Source of the DNA: Phoenix dactylifera
Taxonomy: Eukaryota; Streptophyta; Magnoliopsida; Arecales; Arecaceae
NCBI RefSeq assembly: GCF_009389715.1
Contig: NW_024067689.1
Span: forward strand, 310,001-374,000
DNA length: 64,000 bases
Direction: 5' to 3'
Shown: positions 61,172 to 64,000 of the stretch, piece after piece
Numbering within the stretch: the first letter of the stretch is position 1
Layout of the letters: each line of letters opens with the position of its first letter
Notes under the pieces: model-generated
Databases searched by the model: none
What the model saw: only the letters and a program-made list of their open reading frames with translations
What the model was told of the DNA's origin: nothing
Translations under genes and position numbers: made by a program

Positions 61172-62102
61172 ATGGGCTTCTTTGGATCTGATGAGTTTTT
61201 GGTGATGTTCGTGCCCATCTTAGTTTATTGGGTTTACTCAGGGATCTATGAGGTGTTGAGCCCTTTGGAGAATTATAGGTTGCACTCGAAAAGAGATGAG
61301 GAAATCAAGAATTTGGTTTCCAAGCGGGATGTAGTTAAAGGGGTCCTCTTCCAACAAGCAATTCAGGCAGCAATTTCACTAGCTGCATGCAAGGTGTGCT
61401 ACCTGTTTCTCGTTTCATAACGTCTGTGTTCTTGTTGCTGTTGTTGTTGGTGGTGGTGGAATTAGAACAAGAAAATGCAATTAATCCTTCAGTTGTGCTG
61501 TACCTAGCAAGCTCAAAACATTCCATCAGAGTGCTAACCCTCTTAGTTTGTGTTTGCAGGTGAGTGGTCAAGATGCTGAAGCCGCAGCCAGCCCAGACTC
61601 GTATCTTCTTACGGTGGCAAGACAGTTCTTCATTGCAATGGTCGTCTTCGATACATGGCAATACTTCGTACACAGATACATGCACCTTAACAAGTTTCTC
61701 TACCGCAACTTCCATTCATGGCACCATCGCATCGCTGCGCCGTATGCCTTCGCGGCACAATACAATCATCCGATCGATGGAATTGTAACGGAGACCCTCT
61801 CCGGCGCCATGGCATTCTTCATCTCTGGAATGTCATCCCGGACCTCTATTTTCTTCTTCTCCTTCGCTACCATCAAAGGGATCGACGACCACTGTGGGCT
61901 GATGCTTCCTTGGAACCCTTTCCACATGCTGTTTCGTAACAACACTGCATACCATGATATCCATCACCAACTTGCAGGCAGCAAGTGCAACTTCGCACAG
62001 CCTTTCTTTGTTATGTGGGATAAGATACTTGGAACTTACGTGCCTTACACCATTGAGAGAAGGGTTGGAGGTGGCTTTGAAGCCCGAGTGGCAAAACCTT
62101 AG
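61172..62102 (+). CDS. SBH: Sphingoid base (sphinganine) C4-hydroxylase
   Basis: Two exons, 61172-61393 and 61560-62102, with GT..AG borders and a 166-bp intron in phase 0. The product is 254 aa, close to the roughly 260 aa of plant SBH1/SBH2. It starts MGFFGSDEFLVMFVPILVYW with a membrane segment, and shows the three His boxes of the fatty acid hydroxylase superfamily: HRYMH (112-116), HSWHH (126-130) and HDIHH (206-210). These bind the di-iron centre. The enzyme hydroxylates dihydrosphingosine at C4 to make phytosphingosine-type bases in the ER, using electrons from cytochrome b5. It ends VGGGFEARVAKP. A second hydrophobic stretch lies at about 155-178. No damage seen. The start chosen is the first ATG in frame that begins the conserved GF..SDE segment. 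Confidence 0.96.
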
Positions 62103-63055
62103 GCTCCCCTCTGGGGAGTTCATGTAGCCATAAATGTCTGTTGTAGCTTAGGATGGCAAGGTGACCATAAAATCAAGCAAGGCGTGCACAAGTGGTAGGA
62201 GAATGATATATACATCTGCTTCTTATAAATCTTTTTCCTATTACTTGTTCTTTCTTGATACTCGAAGGACAATTTATTAAGTTGCGTACAAGAGGCTGAA
62301 GACTTGGATTATGGGATGTGACTACGGAGCCTACAGCATTTCTCCTCTTCAAACTTGCATTGACCAAGCAATTCTTTTAGATTCTAGTCTCTTTTTTCTC
62401 TTCGTTTTTTAAGAAATGGAAGGAGCGCTAGAACACGCTCCCATCAGATAATTTATTAAAAATCAGAAAACGAGGTATTTACACAAAAAAATGCAGAAAA
62501 ACAGAAGAAGATAATTAAAAGAAGAAAAAAAAATTCAGTAATGGAACAGGAAAACAATAGCTTAGGAAACTAAAAAGCCTCTCAGCAGATCGGACATCTT
62601 CGGTGTGACCTGTAAATGTGACTTAGCTGCCTTCGATGAACACAGCTCTACCCAGCTTATGAAATCACCGGCACCAAACGAAGAGCGGTGTTCGCTAAAG
62701 TTGAGTTCCTTGAAAAAATACTAGAGTTCCGCTCCTACCACAATCTCCAGCATATGGCCAACTTTGGTAAATCCCAAGCTTTCTGAAAACATCTCTTAAT
62801 TCTCTTCTTCCTCTATTTTGTTCAAAACCTAAGAATTGTGGGAGGGTGCTCTTTGATGACAAGGTAAATTTTTGACAGCAGACTAGACGCTCTTATTTTA
62901 TGAGCACTGTAGGAATTAAACTAGGAATAGATGATTAACAGATTCAGTTGTGGCACCACGTAGAGATCATGTTGATGCTATAGGCTATCCTTTTTGTAAG
63001 AAAATATAAAATATATAAATAAGTCTATCTCATCCTATCAATTTAAATTTTTGGG
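62103..63055. other. 3' flank of the C4-hydroxylase gene, nothing else recognised
   Basis: It contains the likely 3'UTR and AT-rich intergenic DNA. No motif-bearing frame found. Confidence 0.4.
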
Positions 63056-63058
63056 ATA

Positions 63059-63150
63059 AGTGGTGATTTTAACATGGTATTAGAGTAGAAGTCCTGAGTT
63101 CGAACCCTGTCTCCGCACTCTTTAACCCCATTATTAAAAATTTCACATGT
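63059..63150 (+). repeat. tRNA-like (Met-type) repeat segment
   Basis: ACATGGTATTAGAGTAGAAG followed by GAGTTCGAACCCTGTCTCCG carries a good Pol III B box (GAGTTCGAACCC). The first part resembles TGGTATCAGAGC. It may be a tRNA-derived SINE or a retroelement fragment. It does not fold as an intact tRNA gene in my reading. Confidence 0.35.
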
Positions 63151-63635
63151 AGCACCCTGAGTCTTCCATGAAGTTCCATAGCATGGTTATAATACAACCT
63201 CATATATAAATTGGTATAGAGATTTAATAGAGCAGCTCTGATCTATTGTTAACTTCCACAATGGTCTGTCTTCGCATCGGCCTAACATTACCCAGTAACA
63301 TTCTGAGATTTTTTCAAAATCCTCATATTCAGATCTAGCAAGAGCAAATCTTCCTCTACTTCCATTGAGAGGCCACCAATACTTTTTTCTTCAACTCCCG
63401 CATCTTGTGATAAAAAAGCCATCCTCAATGGCACACCATTACACCATCAATTCTCCCAAAACGCGCATTAATTGTTGCCATTGCCCAGTTTGAAAGAAAA
63501 TAGTTTCAAAAAGGTCATAGGCTCTCGTTAATATCTCTCCTTTAGGGCAAGTACCCACATAATATTAAGTCAAGCAGTCTTTCACCATAGTAGAGCTGCT
63601 AAAATCTTTCCGGCATTTAAATCATTAGTCTGAAA

Positions 63636-64000
63636 ACTTAATGCTCTTTATGCTTCCCATGTATGTAGGACAGTTACTCTTCCAATGGTCGTTCATGATG
63701 CAATAGAAACACTTTCCCTTGCAATCGACTTTTTTCTTGGAACTTCCTTACTTGGTCTTTTTTCGGTCTTCTGCTTCTTCGTAGGCTTCTTCTTCTTACA
63801 GATAGACTCTCTCTTGGAAGTAGAAACCAACTTGACAGCGAGAATGATGCCCTTTGAACTCTTCAAGGTCCCTAAGATAGTTACCAATTTATTTAACAAT
63901 TCTGTTTTAGTGCATACAATCTTGTTCATATTGTAGTTTACTATAAACTGCCTATATGAAGCAGAAAAGGATTGCAGGATCAGATCTGTTTGCAATTCCT
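63636..64000 (-). mobile_element. Ty1/copia gag fragment (truncated by window edge, frameshifted)
   Basis: On the minus strand DLILQSFSASYRQFIVNYNM, then a LLNKLVTILGTLKSSKG segment and a Lys-rich stretch, match the UBN2-type gag of Ty1/copia. After a one-base frame change at the A-run near 63735, the knuckle CFYCIMNDHWKSNC (C-X2-C-X4-H-X4-C, 63711-63670) follows. A stop comes soon after. The rest of the element is beyond the window or absent. Confidence 0.75.

Noticed and set aside
63059..63150. Intact tRNA gene
   Set aside because: A B-box-like segment is present, but I could not pair acceptor and anticodon stems, so only a tRNA-derived repeat is called.

Overview
This window looks like nuclear DNA of a flowering plant, most likely a monocot. 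The protein genes have spliced plant-type introns, one transcription-factor gene is very GC-rich, and the intergenic DNA is full of LTR retrotransposons, LINE fragments, hAT- and Tourist-like MITEs and microsatellites. A palm-like genome would fit, but that is inference. I saw no bacterial, organellar or viral genes and no convincing tRNA, rRNA or snRNA gene.

Layout. 1-1455: a decayed Ty3/gypsy polyprotein on the minus strand, cut by the window edge, whose RT palm is deleted. 2040-5270: an old array of eight ~400-bp units. 5.5-8.8 kb: scattered open, correctly spliced segments of an unidentified plus-strand gene. 10.8-12.85 kb: two LINE 3' ends. 15147-16007 (minus): an intact group VI AP2/ERF (CRF/PTI6-like) gene, with a 267-bp tandem duplication behind it and a duplicated TATA-plus-(CT)n leader in front. 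17.5-23.3 kb: repeat-rich intergenic DNA.

23377-37625 (minus): an intact ubiquitin-conjugating E2 (148 aa, UBC8/10 type). Its 11.1-kb first intron holds a complete LTR retrotransposon (28236-36410, TSD ATATC). That element has gag but no pol, three tandem-repeat arrays, and a spliced antisense ORF of the 'putative gypsy type transposon' family. The antisense ORF runs in the same direction as the host gene. 39760-42845 (minus): intact ESCRT-II subunit VPS25 (179 aa, six coding exons), probably with a further 5'UTR exon near 46.1-46.2 kb. A divergent promoter there seems to be shared with a plus-strand gene (46499-53042). The pieces of that gene resemble the class I myosin TH1 lipid-binding domain, but its main exon carries frameshifts.

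47.9-54.6 kb contains several members of a TACCGG-rich, hAT-like non-autonomous transposon family at different stages of CpG decay. 54.7-56.1 kb holds a 301-bp-period direct repeat and a TTTAA/CCCG-rich repeat. 60007-60486 is a Tourist-type MITE with a TTA TSD. 61172-62102 (plus): an intact two-exon sphingoid base C4-hydroxylase. The right edge carries a decayed Ty1/copia gag on the minus strand.

Functionally the intact genes are unrelated housekeeping or regulatory genes: ubiquitination, endosomal sorting, sphingolipid hydroxylation, and cytokinin/ethylene-type transcriptional control. The most notable items are the TH1-like gene, the TACCGG hAT family, the pol-less retroelement with its antisense gene inside the E2 intron, the eight-unit 400-bp array, and the duplicated promoter of the ERF gene.
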